A stretch of DNA of 5,252 nucleotides, taken from UBA6115 sp964629345. Its GTDB lineage: Bacteria > Bacillota > Clostridia > Christensenellales > Aristaeellaceae. The position numbers and the translations under genes were made by a program. The DNA is taken from the NCBI GenBank assembly GCA_964629345.1, contig CAZVSG010000123.1, positions 1 to 5,252 on the forward strand, in the 5' to 3' direction. The notes under the pieces are model-generated. The model searched no databases. It saw nothing but the letters and a program-made list of their open reading frames with translations, and had not been told where the DNA came from. Below, piece by piece: positions 1-4,951 of this stretch (positions are counted from its first letter, which is position 1; each line of letters starts with the position of its first letter).

Positions 1-78
1 CGCCTGCCAGGTGCCAAAGCCGATGACGGGGATCTTCACCCCGTTGGTCAGGGTGTAGGTGTCTGTCAGTGATTTCAT
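1..78 (-). CDS. Aldo/keto reductase, N-terminal fragment (runs off the window)
   Basis: Only the first 26 residues are inside the window; the gene continues past base 1. The fragment starts MKSLTDTYTLTNG and continues with the V-K-I-P-V-I-G-F-G-T-W sequence. That is the hallmark first beta-hairpin and strand of the aldo/keto reductase TIM barrel, in the branch that includes 2,5-diketo-gluconate and glyoxal reductases. Such enzymes reduce aldehydes or ketones with NADPH in the cytoplasm. The catalytic Asp-Tyr-Lys-His residues lie outside the window, so activity cannot be judged. The ATG at 78 has a GGAGG site (88-92) nine bases upstream, which supports this start. The gene lies 123 bp downstream of a MocA-type dehydrogenase on the same strand. 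Co-transcription is possible, but the gap is long and I see no convincing promoter in it. Confidence 0.85.
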   Translation of the reverse strand, partial: MKSLTDTYTLTNGVKIPVIGFGTWQA

Positions 79-201
79 AAAAATCATCCTCCATCCGGCC
101 GCGTCGCCTACAGGCGGCCTCAGGGGGATGATAACCCGATAAGAAGGTGTTTAGTCAGGGGCGGTGTCAGGACGCCGCCGTCCTGCGCACCAGCCGGGTC
201 T

Positions 202-1257
202 TTATATGTCGCACTTCAGCCCTTGCCCGGCCTCCTGGGAGGCGAACAGCGCGTCGATCACCTTCATCACCCGCAGCGCCTGCTCCGGCTTGACGATCAG
301 TTCCGCGCCGCTGTCCAGTACGTCCACGATGTTGCGGTAATACTCCGTCCAGTCGGCCTTCACCTCCGGCAGGGGCAGCTCTACCGTTGTGTTCTTCGGC
401 CTGGGCGCCATGGTGCGCGTCGGCCCGGCCTCAGTGTACACGATGTCGTCCTCCCAGGTCATTTCGCCCTCGGGCCGGAGCTTGACGATCCTGCCCTTGC
501 AGGACCAGTCCTCGATCATCATCGTGCCCCCGGTGCCGCTGACGTGCCAGCGGGGCTGGGGGATGAAGCAGTTGGTGGACATCTCCAGCATCACGGACGT
601 GCCGGACTGGAAGCGCAGCAGCAGCTTGATGTTGTCGTCCACCTGGGAGCCGAAGACGGAGAACAGGTGGGCATTGACGGACACCACCTTTTCCGGGAAG
701 AGCTGCATCGCCTGATCCAGCAGATGGACGCCCCAGTCCAGGGTCATGCCGCCGCCGTTTTGCCTGTAGCCGCGCCAGCCGTGCATCGCGCCGCGGCTGC
801 CCTGCACGCGGGACTCGACAAAGTAGGGCCTGCCGATGAGGCCGTCATTGATGACCTTTTTGACGGTCAGGAAATCACGGTCCCAGCGGCGGTTCTGGTG
901 GATGGAGAACAGGCGCCCGGCCTCCTTTGACGCCGCGATGACGTCCTCCAGCTCGCGGGCGTTGAGGGTGACCGGCTTTTCACAGATCACGTGCTTGCCC
1001 GCTTTCAGGCAGGCGATGGACAGGGAACGGTGGAAGTCATTGGGCGTGGCGACGGTGACCAGGTCGACGGACCTGTCCTCAAGCAGTTCCTGAAGGGACG
1101 AGTAGACCGTAAGCCCATTCTGTCTGGCCTTTTCCAGGGCCTCCTCCCGCACGTCAAAGGCGGACACGACCTCTATCTGGGGGATCTTCTCCCTGATGTT
1201 GCTGTGATGCCAGCCGGCCATCCCGCCGTACCCGATCAACGCCAGACGGTGTTTCAT
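202..1257 (-). CDS. Gfo/Idh/MocA family NAD(P)-dependent oxidoreductase
   Basis: A complete 351-residue cytoplasmic dehydrogenase of the usual family length. The N-terminal Rossmann domain shows the dinucleotide loop G9-Y-G-G-M-A-G15 after a beta strand, the T71-P-N-D-F-H76 segment, and the catalytic-site E93-K94-P95 motif. The C-terminal domain carries H120-Q-N-R-R-W-D-R-D-F129 and G168-G-G-M-T-L-D174-W-G-V-H178-L-L-D181. In this family the EKP lysine and the D-x-x-x-H pair act at the active site. The N-R-R-W-D-x-D-F-L-T-V block resembles the YdgJ/YvaA branch, where scyllo-inositol dehydrogenases are known, but the substrate cannot be assigned from sequence. It probably oxidises or reduces a sugar or cyclitol with NAD(P). 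The ATG start follows AAGGAG (1268-1273) by about ten bases; an out-of-frame ATG lies between them. A near-consensus promoter lies just upstream, so it is likely the first gene of its transcript. Confidence 0.93.
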   Translation of the reverse strand: MKHRLALIGYGGMAGWHHSNIREKIPQIEVVSAFDVREEALEKARQNGLTVYSSLQELLEDRSVDLVTVATPNDFHRSLSIACLKAGKHVICEKPVTLNARELEDVIAASKEAGRLFSIHQNRRWDRDFLTVKKVINDGLIGRPYFVESRVQGSRGAMHGWRGYRQNGGGMTLDWGVHLLDQAMQLFPEKVVSVNAHLFSVFGSQVDDNIKLLLRFQSGTSVMLEMSTNCFIPQPRWHVSGTGGTMMIEDWSCKGRIVKLRPEGEMTWEDDIVYTEAGPTRTMAPRPKNTTVELPLPEVKADWTEYYRNIVDVLDSGAELIVKPEQALRVMKVIDALFASQEAGQGLKCDI

Positions 1258-1292
1258 GCAGCATGTTCTCCTTATAGTGAGTTGACCGTCTC

Positions 1293-1321
1293 ATCTTAAC
1301 GGGGTTCACAGGCGGCGTCAA
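1293..1321 (-). promoter_or_regulatory. Sigma-A-type promoter of the MocA-family dehydrogenase gene
   Basis: On the minus strand, TTGACG (1316-1321) and TAAGAT (1293-1298) are separated by exactly 17 bases, close to the TTGACA/TATAAT consensus. The expected start of transcription is near 1286, giving a leader of about 30 nt that includes the Shine-Dalgarno site. GTCAAC at 1317-1322 and GTTGAC at 1281-1286 form a separated inverted repeat flanking the core promoter. It could be an operator, but six bases at this distance may be chance. Confidence 0.7.
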
Positions 1322-1445
1322 CCAAGGAAAGAAGACATAGGGCGCGCCTTCCGGCTCCGCGTCCTCCCAGGCTGCCCCTCGGGGGAAGCGCTTGGCTTTC
1401 GGTCATCGGTAACGGTTTTGCCCCGCATGCCGGACAGGCGGGACA

Positions 1446-1491
1446 TAAGAAAGAGACGGGCGCTCTTTTCATATGCAGAACGGCGCCCGTC
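1446..1491 (-). terminator. Rho-independent terminator of the peptidoglycan-binding protein gene
   Basis: A perfect nine-base-pair GC-rich stem (GACGGGCGC at 1455-1463 against GCGCCCGTC at 1483-1491) encloses a 19-nt loop. Read on the minus strand it is followed by TCTTTCTTA, a U-rich tract. It lies 36 bases past the stop codon of the gene ending at 1527. The large loop and interrupted T tract make it a moderate terminator by inspection. Confidence 0.7.
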
Positions 1492-1526
1492 ACTGAAACT
1501 GTCCGGCCGGAAGGAAGATGCCGCGT

Positions 1527-2222
1527 TCAGGGCTTGGGGATATTCAGATCCAGCCCAGGATTGACGAGGGGCGGATCGGTCACCAGCAGGTCCGGGTCGA
1601 TGCGCGTATCGATGCCCAGGTCGGGCAGGCCTGGCATGATCGTTGCAAAGGGTTCCGGCGACGGGGTGATGATCTCCCCCGGATCCAGGCCGTCTGTGAT
1701 GTCCGGGTCAATCTGGATCTCCACGCCGGGTGTCACCAGCGGGATCTTCGGAAAAGCCGGCCACCAGTCGGGCGGGTCCAGGTCCGGCCAGTTGCCGTTG
1801 TCCGGGGGCGGGGTCTGCCCGGGATCCAGGCCTGCCGGGGTTCCGGGGTTGCTGAGGGCCTGGGAGGAGAACAGCAGCTTCTGGTCCTCCACGGAGGCAA
1901 TGCCGTTGACGGGCAGCTTATGCACCCGCTCAAACATCCGCATGGCCGCCCGGGTGCCGCTGCCAAACTGCGGGGAGATGGTTTTGCCGTAGTACAGCAG
2001 CTGGGCCAGGCGAGCCTGGAGGAACATGACCTCATATCCCCTGTCTCCCTCACGAAGTTCCACATAGGGATATACTTCCGCTTCGCGCATCAGGGAGATC
2101 ACCTGATGCCAGTATTGGAGCAGCTGCTCCGGGGTGAAGGACTGCGCTTCCTCTGTCAGCCCCCCTTGCAGGGGCAGAAGGATCAGGGCTGTCAGGAGCA
2201 GGAAAATCAGTATCCGTTTCAC
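1527..2222 (-). CDS. Secreted peptidoglycan-binding domain protein with Pro/Asp-rich tail
   Basis: 231 residues from the GTG at 2222. Residues 1-22 form a signal peptide or membrane anchor (MKRILIF, then a long Leu/Ile run). There is no lipobox cysteine, so it is not an evident lipoprotein. Residues about 57-119 match a PG_binding_1 domain: R-E-G-D-R-G-Y-E-V-M-F-L-Q-A-R-L, then F-G-S-G-T-R-A-A-M-R-M-F and the closing L-P-V-N-G-I-A. In that family this three-helix fold attaches proteins to the cell wall. Residues 123-231 are low-complexity and rich in Pro, Asp, Gly and Ile, with echoes such as I-D-P-D-I, I-D-P-D-L and the G-L-D-P-G pair. No catalytic domain (amidase, L,D-transpeptidase or CHAP) is visible, so a structural or wall-associated role is inferred. 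It is transcribed divergently from the redox locus and has its own promoter and terminator. Confidence 0.85.
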   Translation of the reverse strand: MKRILIFLLLTALILLPLQGGLTEEAQSFTPEQLLQYWHQVISLMREAEVYPYVELREGDRGYEVMFLQARLAQLLYYGKTISPQFGSGTRAAMRMFERVHKLPVNGIASVEDQKLLFSSQALSNPGTPAGLDPGQTPPPDNGNWPDLDPPDWWPAFPKIPLVTPGVEIQIDPDITDGLDPGEIITPSPEPFATIMPGLPDLGIDTRIDPDLLVTDPPLVNPGLDLNIPKP

Positions 2223-2231
2223 GGCATTCAA

Positions 2232-2239
2232 CCTCCTCC
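2232..2239 (-). promoter_or_regulatory. Ribosome binding site that decides the GTG start
   Basis: On the minus strand GGAGGAGG ends immediately before a TTG at 2231. That leaves no spacer for the TTG but nine bases for the GTG at 2222. The GTG also begins M-K-R-I-L-I-F, a typical signal-peptide opening with its charges at the very start. I therefore prefer GTG, which shortens the protein by three residues compared with a TTG start. Confidence 0.75.
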
Positions 2240-2359
2240 GGATCGCAGGTGATCAGGTATGGTCTTGTTCGGGCAGGAAGGGGTCGATCAGGCGGTCGGC
2301 TGTGCCAATGGTCGTCATGAGGCCAATCATTTGAGGAAAGAGATCACTTCGTCATGCAG

Positions 2360-2388
2360 ATTGTATCACCGGGACAAACAGGGTGCAA
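2360..2388 (-). promoter_or_regulatory. Sigma-A-type promoter of the peptidoglycan-binding protein gene
   Basis: On the minus strand TTGCAC (2383-2388) and TACAAT (2360-2365) are exactly 17 bases apart, close to consensus at both boxes. Transcription should begin near 2353, leaving a leader of about 130 nt before the GTG at 2222. That is longer than needed for a simple ribosome binding site. Confidence 0.7.
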
Positions 2389-2526
2389 TACGTGGCCTTT
2401 ATGACGGTCCTGCTGTCATTGGGCGCGCCGGCTGCCGCCGCAAACCCCGTCTCTTCTCGGGGGGAACGGGGCAAACGTCATTGATTGCCGCGGAAAACGA
2501 TGTACCAAACACACCGCACGAAAAAC

Positions 2527-2555
2527 ACACTTTCGCCACAGTCGGCGGCTATATT
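2527..2555 (+). promoter_or_regulatory. Weak candidate promoter for the redox locus
   Basis: TATATT at 2550-2555 is a good -10 box and lies 49 bases before the ATG at 2604. The hexamer 17 bases upstream is ACACTT, a poor -35 match, so an activator or an alternative sigma factor might be involved. No better plus-strand promoter is visible between 2390 and 2590. This is a placement guess only. Confidence 0.25.
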
Positions 2556-2603
2556 GATGTCACAGCAAAGAATTGCTGAACGAACAGAAGGAGAGACCCG
2601 AAC

Positions 2604-3125
2604 ATGAAAAAGAACTTGATCATCCTCGCGCTGGCGCTGCTGGTCGCGCTGCCCGTTTTCGGACTTGCCGCGGATGGTTCCACCCCCGCAGTGCCCGAAG
2701 AACAGGCGACTGAGACGCCCCTGACCACTCCCCTTGGCGGGCAATACGGCCGCCGCTGGAACCAGGCTGCCCCCAACACGACCGCCCCGCAGACAGGCTA
2801 TGTCGACGCCGATAACAACGGCCTGTGCGACAACTGCGGCAACGCACTGGGCACAAACCCCGAAGCTCCCGGATTCATCGATGAGAACAAGGACGGCGTG
2901 TGCGACCACTTCGGCACTGATGAACAAGGACAGGGACAGGGCCGTATGCAGGGGATGATGGGCCGCATGCAAAACCGGCAGGGCCGCGGACAGGGCATGA
3001 TGGGCCGGGGGATCCAGAGCAGCGCACAGGGCCAAAACTACGTCGACGGGAACAATGACGGCGTGTGCGACAATTTCAACCAGAATACCCAGCGTACCTT
3101 CGGCTGCGGCCGCAACCGCAGGTAG
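2604..3125 (+). CDS. Exported protein with three Asp/Asn-rich Cys-containing loops and Met/Gly-rich linker
   Basis: 173 residues. Residues 1-23 are a clear signal peptide (M-K-K-N, hydrophobic core, then G-L-A-A before D24), so the mature protein is outside the membrane. Three copies of a short motif follow: Y66-V-D-A-D-N-N-G-L-C-D-N-C78, F91-I-D-E-N-K-D-G-V-C-D-H-F103 and Y146-V-D-G-N-N-D-G-V-C-D-N-F158. The D-x-[DN]-x-[DN]-G spacing resembles calcium-binding loops of EF-hand, dockerin or thrombospondin type 3 repeats, but each has Cys at loop position 8. The five cysteines are 75, 78, 100, 155 and 168; 75 and 78 form a CxxC. Residues 107-145 are Gly/Gln/Arg/Met-rich with two M-Q-G-M-M-G-type blocks. 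Metal binding is inferred, not shown. AAGGAG (2588-2593) lies ten bases before the ATG. It precedes a NapH-type gene on the same strand. I recognise no named family. Confidence 0.85.
   Translation: MKKNLIILALALLVALPVFGLAADGSTPAVPEEQATETPLTTPLGGQYGRRWNQAAPNTTAPQTGYVDADNNGLCDNCGNALGTNPEAPGFIDENKDGVCDHFGTDEQGQGQGRMQGMMGRMQNRQGRGQGMMGRGIQSSAQGQNYVDGNNDGVCDNFNQNTQRTFGCGRNRR
2938..3007 (+). repeat. Two 28-nt direct repeats inside the exported-protein gene
   Basis: Units at 2938-2965 and 2980-3007 differ at 5 of 28 positions and both encode Q-G-R-x-Q-G-M-M-G-R. They lie in phase with the reading frame (42 nt apart), which points to local duplication of the Met/Gly-rich linker. Elsewhere in the gene, GACGGCGTGTGCGAC occurs identically at 2892-2906 and 3057-3071, within the second and third Asp-rich loops. 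Confidence 0.8.
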
Positions 3126-3142
3126 GATTTCCTGTCAGCCTG

Positions 3143-3170
3143 AAGGGGCACCCCGCATGAGGTGCCCTTT
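3143..3170 (+). terminator. Hairpin terminator or attenuator after the exported-protein gene
   Basis: AAGGGGCACC (3143-3152) pairs with GGTGCCCTTT (3161-3170), ten pairs including one G-U, around an eight-base loop. Only three Ts follow the stem core before CC, so termination may be partial. It starts 18 bases after the stop codon. A leaky terminator here would give more of the small exported protein than of the membrane genes downstream. Confidence 0.5.
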
Positions 3171-3191
3171 CCAATACTCCCACATCAACAG

Positions 3192-3210
3192 CAGCGCAGG
3201 GACTGCGCTG
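3192..3210. other. Perfect short hairpin between the first and second locus genes
   Basis: CAGCGCAG (3192-3199) and CTGCGCTG (3203-3210) form a perfect eight-base-pair stem with a three-base GGA loop. A run of five Ts appears only at 3222-3226, too far away for a standard terminator. It could be an mRNA processing or stabilising element, an operator, or a second weak stop signal. Function not assignable. Confidence 0.45.
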
Positions 3211-3269
3211 ACCCGCTTCAGTTTTTACCAAAACAGGTCTATGATGATACAAAAGGAGCGTGATGATAG

Positions 3270-4112
3270 ATGACTGTCAAGGCAAAGAAGAGCCGGCTCC
3301 GGATCCTGCGTGCGGCTGTTCAGTGGGCGATGTTCGCGCTGGTCGCGGCACTGGCGGTGATCAAGTTTCTCAAGGGAATCGGGGTGGCGATCCCGCTACC
3401 GGAGATCTCCCTGCACGCCGTGTGCCCCTTTGGCGGGGTGGTGACGGTGTACGAGTTTCTTGCCACCGGCGGTTTGGTGCCCAAACTGCACACCGCGGCG
3501 CTGATCCTCATGGCGCTAGGCCTGGTGGTCGCGTTCTTCTTCGGGCCCATTTTCTGCGGGTATTTCTGCCCCCTGGGCACCCTGCAGGAGTGGATCGGCA
3601 AGCTGGGGAAGAAGATGCTTGGCAAGAAGTACGGCAAGCTGATCCCGCCAAAGGTGGACAAGGCGCTTCGCTACCTGCGCTACGCTGTGCTGGCGATGGT
3701 CGTGTACCAGACGGCGGCCGCGGCGAAGCTGGTGTTTGTGGAGGTGGACCCCTATTACGCGCTGTTCAATTTCTTCACCGGCGAGGTTGCCTGGACGGCC
3801 ATCCTGATCCTGGCCCTTACGATGGTCCTGTCGCTGTTCGTTCAGCGGCCCTGGTGCATGTACCTGTGCCCCTACGGCGCGCTGCTGGGCCTGTTCAACC
3901 TTGTCCGTGTGTTCCCCGTAAGGAGGCGGGAGGAGACCTGTATTTCCTGTAAGAAGTGCGACGCCGCCTGCCCGATGCAGATCAAGGTATCCGCCGGTAA
4001 AGCCGTCCGCGACCACCAGTGCATCAGCTGCCATGAGTGCCTGAGCGGCCTTGCCTGCCCGGTTGCGGACACCGTCGTCGTGGCGTCAGGGAACGGAGGG
4101 CCCAAAGCATGA
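3270..4112 (+). CDS. NapH/NosR-type polytopic membrane 4Fe-4S ferredoxin protein
   Basis: 280 residues. Hydrophobic segments at about 14-35, 75-96, 136-155 and 174-192 give a four-helix membrane protein. The family signatures are H49-A-V-C52-P-F-G-G, C96-G-Y-F-C100-P-L-G and C196-M-Y-L-C200-P-Y-G; the last two are the CxxxCP motifs of NapH and NosR relatives. A cytoplasmic C-terminal ferredoxin domain follows: C224, C227, C230 and C234 have classic spacing, while C251, C254, C257 and C263 have the last cysteine two residues further away, followed by Pro. In this family such proteins take electrons from quinol or a soluble donor to partners at the membrane. There is no nitrate, nitrous oxide or TMAO reductase here, so it is not a nap or nos gene by context. 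AAAGGAG (3252-3258) lies 11 bases before the ATG. It overlaps the next gene by four bases, and its likely partner is the exported protein upstream. Confidence 0.9.
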   Translation: MTVKAKKSRLRILRAAVQWAMFALVAALAVIKFLKGIGVAIPLPEISLHAVCPFGGVVTVYEFLATGGLVPKLHTAALILMALGLVVAFFFGPIFCGYFCPLGTLQEWIGKLGKKMLGKKYGKLIPPKVDKALRYLRYAVLAMVVYQTAAAAKLVFVEVDPYYALFNFFTGEVAWTAILILALTMVLSLFVQRPWCMYLCPYGALLGLFNLVRVFPVRRREETCISCKKCDAACPMQIKVSAGKAVRDHQCISCHECLSGLACPVADTVVVASGNGGPKA

Positions 4113-4636
4113 GAATTAGACCGCAGACGGCCGTGATCGCTTCCATCCTGTTTGTTGTGGCGGGCATCATCGGAAGTGTTGCACTTGGCTGGTGGCAGAC
4201 CGAATCAAACAAGATCCCCCCGATCCTCCAGACCCCCGCGACGACGGACGTGACCAGGCCCGGCGAGACAGGTGCTCCCGCCAGCGAGACCGTCACCTAT
4301 GACCCGGCCGGCATCAAGGGCTCCTTCACCTTCGGCGAGGTCAGCCGCCTGTATGGCATCCCGCTGGAGGACCTGGCCGACGCCTTCGTCGTGGATAGGG
4401 CAGCCGCCGAGGCCTTCAAAGTGAAGGAACTCGAAACCATTTACATAGATAAGGACAGTGAAGTCGGCACCTCCTCCATGCGACTGTTCGTGGCCTGGTA
4501 CAAGGGACTGCCGTATGTCATGAAGGAAGACAGCTTCCTGCCCGCGCCCGCCGCAGAGATCCTGCGGGGGAGAGCCAGCCTGACCCCGGAACAGGAGGAG
4601 TACCTGAACACGCATACGCTGGCAGCGGCGGAATAG
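4109..4636 (+). CDS. Single-pass membrane protein with extracytoplasmic domain of unknown function
   Basis: 175 residues from the ATG at 4109, which overlaps the upstream TGA as ATGA. GGAGG (4095-4099) sits nine bases before it, so this start is preferred to an in-frame ATG at 4037 deep inside the upstream ferredoxin domain. Residues 7-28 form one transmembrane helix after a basic start (M-R-I-R), suggesting the rest lies outside. Residues 32-63 are a Thr/Pro/Ala/Glu linker. Residues 64-172 form a compact domain with Y-D-P-A-G-I-K-G-S-F-T-F-G-E-V and R-L-Y-G-I-P-L-E-D-L, then M-R-L-F-V-A-W-Y-K-G-L-P-Y and L-P-A-P-A-A-E-I-L. There are no cysteines and no heme motif, so it does not carry a c-type heme or an Fe-S cluster. 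I cannot name the family. The four-base overlap implies translational coupling and a shared complex with the NapH-type protein. Confidence 0.87.
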   Translation: MRIRPQTAVIASILFVVAGIIGSVALGWWQTESNKIPPILQTPATTDVTRPGETGAPASETVTYDPAGIKGSFTFGEVSRLYGIPLEDLADAFVVDRAAAEAFKVKELETIYIDKDSEVGTSSMRLFVAWYKGLPYVMKEDSFLPAPAAEILRGRASLTPEQEEYLNTHTLAAAE

Positions 4637-4695
4637 GGTAAGGCTCTCTGCTCCCTCAACTCGGCATAGTCCCTTCCCTTTCTTCGTAAAGCTCA

Positions 4696-4735
4696 GTCGG
4701 GAAACGCCTTGCCTCATTGGGCGGACGTCTCGCTT
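4696..4735. repeat. Imperfect 40-nt direct repeat, copy 1
   Basis: It matches 4786-4825 at 33 of 40 positions without gaps, 90 nt apart. The best shared blocks are TCATTGGGC and TCGCTT. The similarity continues loosely upstream (TTTCTT, then AGCTCA against CGCTTG). The region lies in the non-coding stretch after the last protein gene of the redox locus. Confidence 0.75.
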
Positions 4736-4785
4736 AATCGTTCCACAATTCCACATAGTCATTTTCTTACCGTCGCTATCGCTTG

Positions 4786-4825
4786 GTCGGAAAATTCCTT
4801 GTGTCATTGGGCTGACGTGTCGCTT
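4786..4825. repeat. Imperfect 40-nt direct repeat, copy 2
   Basis: This is the second copy of the 4696-4735 sequence, with seven substitutions and no indels. On the minus strand both copies lie in one open frame and would encode similar peptides (R-H-V-S-P-M-T-Q-G-I-F-R and R-D-V-R-P-M-R-Q-G-V-S-R). That frame also crosses the terminator and reaches into the tRNA, so I treat the element as a DNA or RNA repeat rather than a gene. Confidence 0.75.
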
Positions 4826-4830
4826 TTTCA

Positions 4831-4878
4831 CCCACAGGGTGCGCTCCACTTTGCCCCACAGGGCGCGCTCGACTTGGC
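4831..4878. repeat. 24-nt tandem repeat, two units
   Basis: Units 4831-4854 and 4855-4878 both begin CCCACAGGG and differ at 3 of 24 positions. The array starts six bases after the second 40-nt repeat, so it probably belongs to the same composite intergenic element. Confidence 0.75.
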
Positions 4879-4912
4879 CCCCTGAACGGGTTCTCGTCCC
4901 TGATTGATACGT

Positions 4913-4951
4913 AAAGAAAAAAGCCTGTCCACGAGGGACCGGCTTTTTCTT
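4913..4951. terminator. Bidirectional rho-independent terminator between the redox locus and tRNA-Lys
   Basis: AAAAAGCC (4918-4925) pairs with GGCTTTTT (4941-4948). An inner stem GTCC (4927-4930) / GGAC (4936-4939) is closed by a five-base loop, and one T-C mismatch (4926/4940) separates the two stems. A-rich sequence on the left and T-rich sequence on the right serve both directions. On the minus strand the T run begins 10 bases after the tRNA-Lys gene and ends its transcript. On the plus strand the element stops read-through from the gene ending at 4636. Confidence 0.85.

Larger units (their letters stand above)
2223..2603. other. Divergent intergenic region of 381 bp
   Basis: This region separates the minus-strand peptidoglycan-binding gene from the plus-strand redox locus. 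It holds the strong minus-strand promoter at 2360-2388 and that gene's long leader, a short inverted repeat CCCCGT (2445-2450) / ACGGGG (2466-2471) with no T tract, and a weak plus-strand promoter candidate near 2550. An open frame runs through the plus strand at 2259-2579. Its translation is Arg/Gly-rich with no recognisable domain, and it overlaps the promoter, so I do not call a gene there. Confidence 0.6.
4637..4916. other. Non-coding stretch with a composite repeat element
   Basis: No coding region is supportable here. It contains two 40-nt direct repeats and the 24-nt tandem pair, and no obvious terminator directly after the stop at 4636. The nearest terminator for the plus-strand genes is the bidirectional one just downstream. 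Two long minus-strand frames cover the stretch, but they also cross known features and have no domain. Confidence 0.6.

Noticed and set aside
128..158. Possible minus-strand promoter (TATCAT) before the aldo/keto reductase
   Set aside because: The best -35 candidate, CTGACT, is 19 bases away and weak.
223..930. Long plus-strand open frame opposite the MocA-type gene
   Set aside because: It is a shadow of a gene with clear family motifs on the other strand; its translation is Gly/His/Arg-rich with no domain.
1296..1493. 65-codon minus-strand frame between the dehydrogenase and the peptidoglycan-binding gene
   Set aside because: It covers the terminator hairpin and reaches the dehydrogenase promoter. 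It has no ribosome binding site that I can see, and the translation resembles no protein.
1518..2252. Plus-strand 244-codon frame opposite the peptidoglycan-binding gene
   Set aside because: The minus strand has a signal peptide, a recognisable domain, a promoter, a ribosome binding site and a terminator; the plus frame has none of these.
2259..2579. Plus-strand 106-codon frame in the divergent intergenic region
   Set aside because: No ribosome binding site or domain; it overlaps the minus-strand promoter and ends just before the real plus-strand gene.
2478..3035. Minus-strand 185-codon frame rich in Ala, Val and His
   Set aside because: It lies antisense to the exported-protein gene, whose signal peptide, ribosome binding site and in-frame motif repeats are convincing.
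3217..3251. Possible plus-strand promoter (TATGAT at 3240) before the NapH-type gene
   Set aside because: Its -35 box is poor and the predicted start would fall on the ribosome binding site, leaving almost no leader.
4037..4108. Upstream in-frame ATG extending the last locus gene by 24 codons
   Set aside because: The extension lies inside the ferredoxin domain of the upstream gene and has no suitable ribosome binding site. The ATG at 4109 has GGAGG nine bases away and a start that fits a membrane helix.
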